Source: Apostichopus leukothele (Eukaryota > Echinodermata > Holothuroidea > Aspidochirotida > Stichopodidae). From it: a stretch of 21,817 nucleotides of DNA. Numbering within the stretch: position 1 is the stretch's first letter; each line of letters starts with the position of its first letter. The position numbers were made by a program, and so were the translations under genes. Location of the stretch: positions 2,592,039-2,613,855 of the forward strand of contig JAAAKB020000008.1 in the NCBI GenBank assembly GCA_010014835.2, given 5' to 3'. Positions 1-13,742 of the stretch are shown piece after piece. The notes under the pieces are model-generated. The model searched no databases and was not told the DNA's origin. It was given only the letters and a program-made list of their open reading frames with translations.

Positions 1-1399
1 CCCTTTTAACTGAAGAAATTCTTGGTTTACTAGATCTAGTGAATCAAGCTTTATGTAAGGAAACTTGAAAAACTTGTCTTTATAAATCTTTGATTCAGAG
101 AAAAGGCCTGTGATTAAAGTCATCAGCCTCCATGGATGTTGCACGGTAAATGTATGTTGTTAACAACTTGAGCTTATCATTGTAATCTACTGTTCAGTCA
201 GATTACATTACATTTTGTTTCATGTGTGTTTTTAAGTATAATGAATGCTACATTTCATGTTTGCACGATGGCGTTGCATGTCTTCACTCATATACAAAGC
301 AGCTTAGGGTTTTTCAGTTAATAGGCTTCATTGTGATTAGTCTCATATGTTAAGTGCCTGTTGTACATTACATCATATGTGTAATGTGGCAGTCTGCCAA
401 CTCTGTAACAATGCTCTCCAATTTTCTTTAATCAAAGAAAAATCTATCTTGGGAGAGAACTTTTTATCATCTTTGACAAGTGATATGATGCAGAACGCTT
501 GTTTAAATTCTGTTCAAAATTTTTCCACAAAAGAAAAAAGGGTAACAAAGGTTAATATCTTGTTTTTTTTTGTAGAACATGTCGTTTTAAATGAAAGTAA
601 CAAGTTCTGCCATTTTGGAAGCATGATGAAATTGCCACTGTTTGTTTGATACACACCAATATCATCTGTGTTACCCTTTTGAACAGCCTTCAGTTACAAA
701 TAATGTCTGAAACTTTTTCCTATACATCGCGATTACGAATTGAATAACTTTGATCACTGACCTTCAAATGGAGGCAGGAGAAAGAAAAAACGAATTTGAA
801 ATGAACTTTTTTCACCCACACTCACACACACACACATACAAGTAACACCAGCACCACCACCACAAGTTTCACTACCCCACCTTACGTCTCTTACATAAAC
901 TTAACCATCTTCAGCAAACTGTCGTTATTATTAATGCAGAGCCAAAGTATAGTTTGTGTGTCCTAACATCAAAATAAATCTATTTATTACTTCTCGTATA
1001 AATTGTATCAATCTGTAGTAACACTCAGTAACATCCTTGCTTGCACAAGCTTTTCAATATGAATTGTTTATCGTGTGTAATAGTTTTCAGTCAAGTGCAC
1101 TATTTATACAAGTTATGTTACCTATGAAAGGTAACTTCTTAAAGTAAGATAGATAACTTTGAGCCATTCACATGTTACCTCTGAAAGTTAACTTCTAAAA
1201 CATTAACTTTAAAACCATACCTATTTACAGTTGACTTGGAATGGTAAGATAACTGTCATTTATAGTCATTTTACATGTTACCTATTAAAGTCAAGTCTAT
1301 TTATGAATATAGGTAAATTGTTACCATAATTGAACTTTCTTACAATTTTTATATTTCATCACACTTTAAAAGGATGTGCAGTTTTCTATGTACCTTTGG
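1..1399. other. Non-genic AT-rich stretch
   Basis: I see no gene here; the open frames are short, low in complexity and without recognisable domains. It contains a CA-rich microsatellite near 818-840. It also has three imperfect copies of a motif resembling 'atgttacctatgaaag' near 1115, 1170 and 1275, which look like a decayed tandem or dispersed repeat. Confidence 0.5.
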
Positions 1400-1555
1400 C
1401 ATGTATCTTCGCAAAGTCAAATTGCTGGACATAAATGTCCGAAGATGTGTAGCAGTTTATTTATTATCATTGAGGGCTCCTCTGGAAAGCAGTGCTTCTG
1501 CACTGAGCAGGACTACCCTCATTAAAGATGACAATAATAATAAAATAAAAATATT
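1400..1555 (+). mobile_element. LINE (CR1/L2-like) 3' end, fragment
   Basis: The stretch around 1460-1545 has the layout of the 3' terminus of CR1/L2-group non-LTR retrotransposons: a 'gagggctcctctggaaag' segment, a hairpin (CAGTGC at 1490-1495, loop TTCT, GCACTG at 1500-1505), then 'ggactaccctcattaaag' and an AATAAT-type simple-repeat tail. In that group the reverse transcriptase is thought to prime on such a hairpin plus short tail. Only the 3' end is present, without reverse transcriptase coding sequence, so this is a 5'-truncated dead copy. The left boundary is a guess. The family call rests on remembered resemblance, not a search. Confidence 0.5.
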
Positions 1556-1942
1556 TTAACAAAAGGATCCATAGTATTTTACAAATCTGAGATAATATTC
1601 AGAGATTGCAAAGCTGCTAGTACATAAAATTTGAAAATTAAATTATTACCCGTAACTGACAGAAACATACATGATAAGTATATGAAAATGGACTTTTGGG
1701 CTTGTCTTTCAATATTCACTTTATTTGGGATGTAAAGGTATTGGGTTTTTTTTTTTTTTTGTGCATCATAAAAAATTTCATGTGCTGGAAAAACATTTGG
1801 TAAATTGAAGAAGGGAAGATGTTTATTTGGGGTCATCATGCTGGTATTGTTCATAGAAAATTACTTTCTTTATTTCACTGTTTTGTTATTTTACTTTTGT
1901 TATAAGATGGGGTTTTGGCAAAACAAACATGTTACTATCTTT
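1556..1942. other. Non-genic stretch
   Basis: No gene is supported. It is AT-rich with a poly-T run near 1746-1760. The open frames on both strands here are low in complexity and have no recognisable domain. Confidence 0.5.
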
Positions 1943-2056
1943 CATGTAAGAGATCAAGAAACATCATTTTTTTTAACCAAATATCAACTCTTTTTTTTTC
2001 ATGTAAATGATAGAGTATCGTCTGTTTTATTAACCAAATATCAGCTATTTTTTTTT
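1943..2056. repeat. 57-bp tandem duplication (2 copies)
   Basis: Two adjacent 57-base copies (1943-1999 and 2000-2056) each begin 'catgtaa', contain 'ttaaccaaatatca' and end in a T-run. They are clearly diverged from each other, so the duplication is not recent. The poly-T ends may have promoted slippage or unequal exchange. Confidence 0.75.
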
Positions 2057-3115
2057 TTGGTGGTACTTTTGGGACAAGTGTATTTTTTTCCTAGATAACA
2101 TCTTAAGTTACTTTTAGTATTAAAGTTAGAGGCCCTTACCCTTGTGATACCTAGCAGGGTTTACACCAGAGGCTAACTGCATGGTAACTATGACTTTCTT
2201 ATGATATTCAATAATAATTTGGTGTATTCCTATCAGTGAGGCCATTAAAATCAGAACACTAACCCTTCTATCAGAGCCATCCTTATCTCCCTCCAATACC
2301 TTGCCTCTTATACTTCACTTTCTCAGAGATCAGAAGAATGAATATCAATCTTAATCTTCAGCAGGTTATAAAAACAAATGTGAAATAAATAGGAATCCAA
2401 ATCCAAAATAATGATCAGCAGTGGTGGATTAGTACTAGTGGAAGATGATCCAGCTAAGGAGATGATCCCTCAAAGGAAGTGATCATTTAGGGGTCTGATC
2501 CTTATTACTACTGTAGATAATTGCACTTAGTCGAGACTATTTGTGATGGAAACTGAGTTCTTACAATAGATCTGCTTGAAAGCACTACACGTTGGAAAGG
2601 AAACCAAATCCAATATGTGTTTATTTATCTTTGGTGGCGAGGGGATTCCGGTTGCTGGTATGCTTCAAATACGTCACCCCATAAATCATCAGACTTGTTA
2701 CACAAGGACTTGGTGTATCTATAACATATCATCCAGGCATATTCAATCTAGGAGTAATCCTAATTTCTTTGCGAGTTGATTGACCAGTGTCGCAGCCCTT
2801 TGTTAGGTTACATACACTGTTGTAGCTCTTCGATTATTATATCTGTTCACCTTGTCCTGTAAAAAAACCAAAGTCAGTTACATTGAGTTATTTGGCTATT
2901 TGCTGCTCTCATTTTGTTTAAACGAGTCGCAACGAGAAAGTTGACTTATTTTTCATTGAGAACAGGTACTTAAGATCCCTATGAAATTGAAGGCTTTTTG
3001 CCAGTGATTTCTTCAAACTCACAACAATTGTTTTAGTTAACTCACTGTTAGTTAGTTAAATCACTCAGTAACAAAAGGTCTGCTTACATTGTTTTCCAAC
3101 CCTTAAAACAGCTTT
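2057..3115. other. Non-genic stretch
   Basis: No gene is supported. A 67-codon open frame on the + strand at 2576-2779 overlaps an open minus-strand frame in the same place. Neither has a recognisable domain and I saw no convincing splice-site pair. Confidence 0.45.
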
Positions 3116-3242
3116 GGTATGACCATTCCATAGGTATCACCGTTCCATAGGTATCACCGTTCAATAGGTAGCACCTTTCAATAGGTATCACGGTTCCATA
3201 GGTATCACTGTTCAATAGGTATGACCTTTCCATAGGTATCCA
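3116..3242. repeat. 17-bp minisatellite (about 7 copies)
   Basis: The 9-mer 'ataggtatc' or a near variant recurs at 3130, 3147, 3164, 3181, 3198, 3215 and 3232, an exact 17-base period. The rest of the unit reads roughly 'accgttcc' and alternates between ttcc and ttca endings. The unbroken period with scattered substitutions marks a minisatellite. It also creates a spurious minus-strand frame of repeating residues. Confidence 0.9.
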
Positions 3243-3708
3243 TCTCTTTCTGTAAGAAAATGCTGCACTGCAAACACATACTAGGCAAGCCTCTATTTTA
3301 AACATGTTTTCAGGTCTTCTCATACCCACTCTAAAATGTGATGTCAAATTTACAAAATGTGTAAACAAACAACTTTGATCTTGGGTGTTATTGAAATTAT
3401 GTCAAGGTGTTTTTTTTGGGGGGGGGGGGTGGGGAGGGAAGGTAGAGGAGGGCAGGGGGTTTATGGAGTCATTACAAAATTTCGATACAGCACTGTGTTT
3501 AGTATGGTGGTGCTTATGTACAGTGTTTTTCTAACTATAAATATGTTAGTGGAAGTTAAAGATAGAAGACATGTTGGAATTGCTGTGCAAGTGAATCATT
3601 AAGATAGATTATTTGAATCCCTATGCATAACTTTCAGTAGATAGACCACATTTCATGTATCTGATATCAACACATTTTCTAATTTGATTTCTCTTCTCTT
3701 TCTTGCAG
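3243..3708. other. Non-genic stretch with G-tract
   Basis: No gene is supported. A T-run and then a long G-run with purine-rich continuation (about 3409-3460) could form alternative structures such as a G-quadruplex and is a likely sequencing-error site. Confidence 0.45.
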
Positions 3709-3980
3709 CCTTCCAAATTACTTCACCATCTAACTAATCTCCATTTGGCTTAGGCTGGGTATGATCATCTTTTGCTGGATTCTGGACATCTCGTTTCCTT
3801 GCAACCTCCCGGAGAACTCTTCACGGACAGTGTAGGCATTTCATACAACAGATCCAAAGTGGTTCCCTCCGCACGTGGACAAATTTTTCCTCCCAAGGAA
3901 ATCTGTTGCCTCAAAGAGCTGTACATTCTCGCAAACCATGTTGAAGTTTTGCACACTGTCGTGCACATAGTTCGATAGTG
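3709..3980. other. Unassigned exon-like block
   Basis: A strong-looking + strand splice acceptor (polypyrimidine tract ending 'ctttcttgcag') ends at 3708. Downstream, 3765-3980 is richer in GC than its surroundings and is open on both strands (68 codons + from 3772; 67 codons -). In the + strand every frame meets a stop within about 50 bases of the acceptor, so a coding exon spliced here would be a terminal one. I recognise no domain in any frame. It may be a noncoding or UTR exon, or a decayed coding fragment. Confidence 0.2.
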
Positions 3981-4032
3981 GTATTTACCAGTCGTTTATA
4001 CCCACAGGACCAGTGCAGTATATCCGATTATA

Positions 4033-4139
4033 CATTTGACCTAGGCTCATATGTTTTGGGGCCCAAAGTCCCATTTGACCTAGGCTCCAGTGTTTTGGGA
4101 CACAAATTCCCATTTGGCCTGGGTTCAGGTGTTTTGTCC
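4033..4139. repeat. 39-bp tandem repeat (2.7 copies)
   Basis: Copies start at 4033, 4072 and 4111, an exact 39-base period, each beginning 'catttgacctaggct' or a close variant and containing 'gttttggg'. The third copy is cut short at about 29 bases. Confidence 0.9.
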
Positions 4140-6649
4140 ATCGGGCATTAATTTATTATTAGACTTAGCGAGCAGACTTGCCAATTATACTCAGTCGTGG
4201 ATCAATAAAAAAGCTAAAAAAAAACAAACAAGAAACATTAATATATAGTTACAAAAAAGCACAATAAAGAATTATTTTCAAGTTATATTCTTAGAAATGC
4301 CGTGGCTCATTGTCACAGGACTGCATTTCCTTGGAAGGATCTGGTTCAAAATTTATAACCTTAAACTTACTGCCTTAAAATGCTCTAATAAAGTGGCTGC
4401 CAAGGGTTAGACCTTTTAGCTCTGTTTAGGAGTTGTAAGTATACCTGAGTAAGTCTCAGAGCTACGAGCTAGGTAAAATAACATACATTATCATAGCACA
4501 TGTGAATGGATTAATAAGCTTCTCTACATCCAGCAATTATCTTTAGAAGAGTCCATTATGTTATGGAGATGGAAGGGGTAGGGGGGAGGAGGATAGCAAA
4601 GAGTACTTAGGGGAGGATTAGTGAGTTCTAAAATCAAGGGAGAATGGCATTAAATATCTAGGCAAATGTTTGATTTAGATAGTTTGATTGTTGATAAACC
4701 ACATTATCGTAAAAGTCATTCATTTTGTTTTCGTCCAGTGGTATCAAAGTACACAGGGTACATTGTTAATTAATGTAATTACTGACATTTTTTCAATTTT
4801 AATGATGACATCCCAGGATGTGTAGTTTCTTCTTCTGTTTTTATTGGTATGCTCCCTTCACTTTATCCGTGGGACTAAGGGTTAGTGGTTATATGTGGTA
4901 ATTACACCAAGGAGCTGTTAGAGTAGCAGCTCCCTGATTACACAAAGTAAGCAATACCGTGCCAGGGTCAGTGGGGAGGTTGTTGTATCTTCAATATTAT
5001 TAGTACTGCCAAAAAAATTATTTACATTTCTTAACTAAATGGGTTTTTAAGTTTCTTTAATTTTATATCTGGTGAGCTGTTCCCAGGCAAGTCTCCTAGC
5101 CTTGATAGAATCATGCATAGTAAACATTGTAAAATTCCAAAAACTTTGTCATCTCGGTTATTCAGGAAGATGGTTCTAGCCTCTTTATTTGGATTTTTAA
5201 CAAAACTTGATAGAGCAAGCACTGCATGTTATAGAAGACAGTTATGATTGGCATAAGAATCACTTAAACTGTTTTCAAACTTCTTAAGTGATTCTATGGG
5301 ACTATATATGTCTATTGTGTATAGCAGATATGCACAGTATATGTCACTGTGCTTGTTCAATGGTGATGCACATTTTGGTACAACGAGGTGCATACTAGGA
5401 CAGTAGTGGAAACATAGGAACAAGTCAAGTTGTTTTGTCTGTCTGTTAATCAGTCTGGCATAATGTCTGTCATCCATCCTGTCGCTGCTAAGCCTTACCT
5501 CAGAACCCCATTGAGTCTTCTGGCTCCCTATCGTGACTGCTGTAGAGACGGCGAACACGGCGACAAGGAGGTTAAGCTCGAATAATTAATCCCTGTACTC
5601 CAGCATTACTGTTACACTTACAAGTTGTAGTGGTTTCTGTTTGTTTGATGGATTGATTGTATGATACAGAGCTGAACGATGGAAAAACACTCCCCATTTG
5701 TGGAATAAATTTTCCTTGAAAAGTTATATTCTTTTCCAAGAATGGTAGACTGCCAAAAAGGCCCTTTGGTTTGCATCTCAAGAAAGTCGTACACCAACGT
5801 TAAGAATTGTTGATCCTTCCACTAAGTTCACAAGATTTGGAAAGAATATAACCTTGCAGACAGCCTGGAAGCTGTATGTTAACTAAGAAAAAACAAATAA
5901 AAACAATGGCATTATAGTCTCGAAGTACATTGCATAAATAAAAAGGAACATTTGTTTTATATCCTCCCTCTCTCTCTCGCCTGGCAGAATATTATGTAGT
6001 TACAATCTTTGCCAATGGTCTAGGATGCATTAACACTGATTAAAACCTAGCTGTGCAAAGTCTTAGCATCAATTCACTTAAGAGTTTACTAATAAATCAG
6101 TTCACTGAGGACAGAAAACCATTCTGTAGTGCAGAGTTGTTTCTCTTACAGATGAAAGCCCCCTCCCCCCAGTTGACCAAACAAGGCAGCATTTCCTGTG
6201 CGTGTTTGTTAAGCCTTGTTTGTAAATCAGTATGTGTTAGGTAGTAATAAATTGCAAACAGATGGTGAATGTTTTCCAAGTTGTGGACAAGAGCACAAGA
6301 ACATGGACAGGTGATAAAACAATAGAAACAGGTTGACATCAACACCTCTCCTGAGATGTTTGGAATAGCATTCCATCCACCAGGGGAAGAAAAGGTTATA
6401 GATGAAAGCCAGCTTATTCTATTGAACAGATTTTGAAGCAAACTCAGAAAGTGCCATTTATCAGAGCAAAACTATTTTCAAGGATTTTAAAGTTATTTGA
6501 AAGTCTTAGACAGTGAAGACATTTATGGACCAAAGCGGATGCACGGAAGAAGGACAAGTAGAGAAGAAGAAAATGATGAAGAAGAAAAGAAGTCTGTAAA
6601 ATAGAATTAGCAGGCTTAGTAAACTATTTATCAATGGGATCTCAGATGA
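4140..6649. other. Long stretch without a supported gene
   Basis: I see no confident gene. Open frames on the minus strand (5229-5558, 5572-5781, 6097-6441) have no recognisable domains. Two good minus-strand donor-like sites (gtaagg near 5500, gtaagt near 5622) lie inside or next to these frames, but I could not pair them with acceptors to give a sensible protein. The sequence is otherwise AT-rich intergenic or intronic DNA. Confidence 0.4.
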
Positions 6650-6856
6650 AAAGTATCAATACGTGTTTACATTAACTCAGGACGCACGATTGGAGGAAGA
6701 AGAATCTACCTTAAAAACTATTTGTGGAACGCCAGAAATGAAATATTTCAGATGCGAAAAAACATTTGCAGGAGTTTGGATGTTAGTCCAGCTAATCCTT
6801 TTCAGAGAGAGGTGTACACAGAGCTTGTGAGAGTATCAGATGACGAAAATAGGTGA
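6650..6856 (+). CDS. Unrecognised short ORF, possibly a coding relic
   Basis: An open frame of 68 codons follows an in-frame TGA (6647-6649) and ends at TGA 6854-6856. It has no ATG near its start; the first in-frame ATG lies inside it, at a Met-Arg-Lys-Asn. The residues look protein-like: basic and aromatic near the middle (YLKNYLWNARNEIFQ) and ending with a polar segment (NPFQREVYTELV). I do not recognise the family. A second + frame overlapping it is also open for about 70 codons. No clear acceptor precedes it. It could be an exon, a fragment of a mobile element's protein, or chance. Confidence 0.25.
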   Translation, partial: KVSIRVYINSGRTIGGRRIYLKNYLWNARNEIFQMRKNICRSLDVSPANPFQREVYTELVRVSDDENR

Positions 6857-8133
6857 CGATAATGTTGTAACAACGGAAGCAAAAACCGTTAAGTTAAATT
6901 ACTTTTAATCAAAGAAATAATAGGAGTACAACTGAATTCAGACTAAGATTTTTAGTCAGTGCCAATTTAACTGTTCCCAAATGAGCGGAGAATCAGAGTG
7001 AAGAAAGTTTTTTTTTTTCTGCTTTTTTTTTTTCTCAATATTTTGGTTTCATTTAAGTTTTAAGATGTAACCTTGACTTACGACCTATGGCTAAGCATCT
7101 TGTGTAGTATGTATGAATCTGTTTTAGTTTATGATCAAATTTTACAATTTTCTTTAACAGCTCTGGCATCTTTAAATTATTCAAGATATCAGATCCTAGT
7201 GGTCAGAAAAAGAAAAGAGAATATCGTCAAAACTTTTTCTTTTTGGGGGGGGGGGGTAAAGGGTGTCCAGTTGAAAATGTCTCATTGCAATCTCTTAAGA
7301 AAAAACTAAAAAAACATGTAAATTATAGATTATTCAAAAATTAATGTAGCATTTTCAAAAATGTTTATACTATTTTTTATGTTGTTTCTGAATAGTGGAA
7401 AGAAATTTGTCAATGCATCATTTTCTTTTTGCCCCATTTTTTTTTTTTTTACGGATTGGAGATGGAGGTGTGGGGTGTTTGTTTGTGTCTAATCTAAAAC
7501 TGATGCAACTTTGGGAGCAAATTTGACGGAATTCAAGTGACCAAATTCAATTTGATTTCAACTAGAAGCAAATGTTTGAGGCTGAATCGATATTGTAGTG
7601 TAGCATCTTGTTCACAGGTGTTGATGGTGTGGGAGGGGAGGGGGAGGGGGTCGAGTACAGATTGACCATAGGGGGACATAGGTTAACAGTGCTTTCAGTT
7701 ACCAGTCAAGTCCTTATTAACTAACTTGAAATATAAGATTGTCATCAACATTGGCTTTTTAAGCATTAATTAGTATATTACTATAACACTGGAAGATAAT
7801 AATTAGTAGAAATTAAGAATTAAAAATGAGCTGCAGAATAATGATATATAATCATTTGACCTGCCCCCTTCAAAGAAGGCATTTGCCTTTACCCGTTATC
7901 TTGTCTTAGTCCGCCCCATAGCTGGCTTTATGTCTGTACAAGCTCATTTCGTTGCGATATTTTAAAACGGTCACTGCAGGCTCGCTAAAAATGGGTCAGA
8001 TTTGACAAATTATCAAGTCTTTACAGGATTTTTTGTTTTTATCATTTTAATTTCATTCTGTTTGACAACCAGTAGTTAGGAAGATGGTTAAAGTAGACAT
8101 TGAGTGATAGATTGGTTGTATAAATGTTTTCAG
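6857..8133. other. Non-genic stretch with homopolymers
   Basis: No gene is supported. It contains T-runs (about 7008-7034 and 7437-7451), a G-run (about 7243-7256) and a G-rich tract near 7630-7660. A 78-codon + frame at 7073-7309 runs through the G-run and has no domain. Confidence 0.5.
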
Positions 8134-8280
8134 TTAATATGTGAAGAGAATTTTACTGCTTTGAGTTATGAGCCAGAAGAATGCACAGATATTTCCCACG
8201 TTCGACAAGCCATTCTCTCATCAGCGAAGGAATGGAAGTTTATGGAAAATGGAAAACTAGGTCTGAACTACCTTTTTTAG
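8134..8280 (+). CDS. Unassigned exon-like ORF
   Basis: A plausible acceptor ('aaatgttttcag') ends at 8133. The following frame is open for 48 codons and stops at TAG 8278-8280. Its composition is coding-like (for example SYEPEECTDISHVRQAIL), but I do not recognise the protein. The next + frame stays open from 8181 to 8384. As a real terminal exon it would need an upstream partner, which I could not find. If the transporter at 9706 extends upstream, this lies in one of its introns and matches no ABC segment that I know. Confidence 0.22.
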   Translation, partial: LICEENFTALSYEPEECTDISHVRQAILSSAKEWKFMENGKLGLNYLF

Positions 8281-8970
8281 ATGAAGATTTCACATTCGTA
8301 TTATTCTTAAGAACCGAGGTTCAACTTGGAACACCTGTTGGTACGTTAACAGGTTTGAAAGCGACGTCAGAGAGACCACGGTAGATTTCTCTGTAAATTT
8401 TATGATTATTATTATTAATATTGTTATTATTATTATATAAGTACCTTGAACTATTCCTTTTTAAATCAAATGTACCTTTTTTTCAACAGAAAGAGAGGTA
8501 GGGATAACAAAAGAGAACAAGAGAGTGAGAGAAAGAGAAAAGTATTTAAAAAAAATGAGAGAGGAAGTACGTAAAACTTAGACGAGTGATTTTGTTTCAT
8601 TGTTTAAATATAAGATCTAGTTAATAACACATTGCACCATTCTGATTGTAATAACGCCTATTAGGACCGTCATCCTTCAGTCGCTTTCTTACTTATATTT
8701 GCACTGTGTACGAAAAAAAAAAAATTATTATTATTATTATATAGAGAGGTGATGTACCTGTAAACACTTGTATAAAAATATGTATTTATCATGCAAAAAA
8801 CGGGGGAGGAGGAACAAATTTTTCTATGAAAAAAAAAAAGAAAAAAAAGAAAGATTGGTGTAGAGTATTTCTGTACACATCTCATGTACAGCTTGCTACT
8901 AAGGTGCAATAAAAACTTGAGTGTGCAACATATATTACGAGACAGAGTTATTTTGAGCTTTTTTTCAAAG
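8281..8970. repeat. Simple-sequence-rich stretch
   Basis: ATT/TTA trinucleotide microsatellites lie at about 8404-8440 and 8724-8741, A-rich runs near 8710-8723 and 8828-8851, and a GAGA-rich stretch near 8490-8545. No gene is supported. Confidence 0.55.
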
Positions 8971-9225
8971 TATGTATGTATGTATTTATGTATGTATTTT
9001 AGATCCTCCTGCAAGCAGGAACTTGCGAAGAAGCCTCATTGGCTTATCAAAGCTGCAAGCTGACCGAAGTCAGTCTCTTACATTCACATAAACATTGATA
9101 TGAGTTAAGTTCTTAATGACAAGATAATTGCAAAAATATATGTATAAACTTGAAAGAAAGATCATTCAAGACTTGACAATATAAATTATAATCGAACAAC
9201 CAAGACTTCAAAACTTTATTTTCAT
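8971..9225 (-). mobile_element. Probable retroelement 3' end with hairpins and TATG tail
   Basis: Read on the minus strand, this ends in a series of small hairpins followed by a (CATA)n simple-repeat tail (8971-9000), the usual layout of a LINE or LINE-dependent SINE 3' terminus. In + coordinates the hairpins are TCCTGC/GCAGGA (9007-9020, 2-base loop), AAGCC/GGCTT (9031-9045) and CTGAC/GTCAG with a CGAA loop (9060-9073). The rest, to about 9225, is AT-rich and includes an AATAAAG-like site on the minus strand near 9214-9219. No coding sequence is present. The family is not determined and the outer boundary is approximate. Confidence 0.4.
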
Positions 9226-9705
9226 TTTGTAAATTTGTGTTGTAAATTTATGAGTAGTAAACTTATAAGGGAGTAGTACATTTTTCTTTCATGAAAAAAT
9301 GAAACTAACAGTTTTTGTTTTGTTTCATTATATATTTAGGAATAATGCTGAGTAACATTGGCCTGTCTTTAGAAATCAAAATCAAAATCAAATCAAATCA
9401 TTGCATGAATCATTTTCAAGGCAAATTTGATTTTTCAGTTTGGATACTAGTTGCCATAAATAAAAACCCTTAAAATAATCACTCATATATATCAAAGTGA
9501 TATCCCCCCCCCCCCCAAAAAAAAATAGGGTTCCCTTAAATGACAAATTTAATTCCAACATTCAAGCAATTTTTATCAATTCTGATTCACTTGTTGATAT
9601 TTTTCTTTGCAATTTAGCAATTGGATGTAAAAGTTACTGTTTCTTTTCTTTATCACTGTCCATCTCATCTTCATTTTGATGATTATCCTTTCCCTCACGG
9701 TGTAG
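9226..9705. other. AT-rich sequence upstream of transporter exon
   Basis: No gene is supported. An (AAATC)n-like microsatellite lies at about 9376-9400 and a C-run followed by an A-run at about 9503-9527. Sequence next to 9705 forms the pyrimidine-containing acceptor of the first visible transporter exon. Confidence 0.5.
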
Positions 9706-13542
<3,837 letters not shown>

Positions 13543-13742
13543 ACGTGTTGGATCTTGCATTGCTTGTCGGGTTTCTGCTATACTTATCGGTACTGGTTGT
13601 CTGGATCCGCCCTGTTGAGGTATTGATGCCATAATCTGCTGCCCAATCTGTTGATTCCCTTGGTTCAGGTGCTGAATGACAAGTGGAACCTGGTATCTCA
13701 CAGTACCACCTTGCATCCCCTGGACTTGAAATGACTGCCCTC
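13543..13742 (-). CDS. GTF2A1: GTF2A1 exon 6: Gln-rich linker
   Basis: The acceptor is 'tttttgcctctcctcctcag' and the donor is 'acacgt|gtaagt'. It is 200 bases long, completes the split Gly codon and ends in phase 0. The residues are Gln/Gly-rich (for example GQSFQVQGMQGG and QGNQQIGQQIMASIPQQGG), matching the central spacer of TFIIA alpha/beta. This is the last exon of the gene visible in the window. Confidence 0.88.

Noticed and set aside
3116-3242. CRISPR-like or coding repeat
   Set aside because: A 17-base unit without spacers is a minisatellite. The repeating peptide in the minus frame is a by-product.
5229-5781. Minus-strand open frames with donor-like sites
   Set aside because: No domain is recognised and no acceptor pairing gave a continuous protein. 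Kept only as a note in the stretch description.
9497-9679. 60-codon + frame beginning with a proline run
   Set aside because: It starts in a C-run/A-run microsatellite and overlaps intron sequence before exon A.
13543-13742. Gln-rich exon read as an NF-Y subunit
   Set aside because: NF-YA and NF-YC also have Gln-rich regions, but the neighbouring exons with EGVDEQVLQDLK and MWENKL are specific for the TFIIA large subunit.
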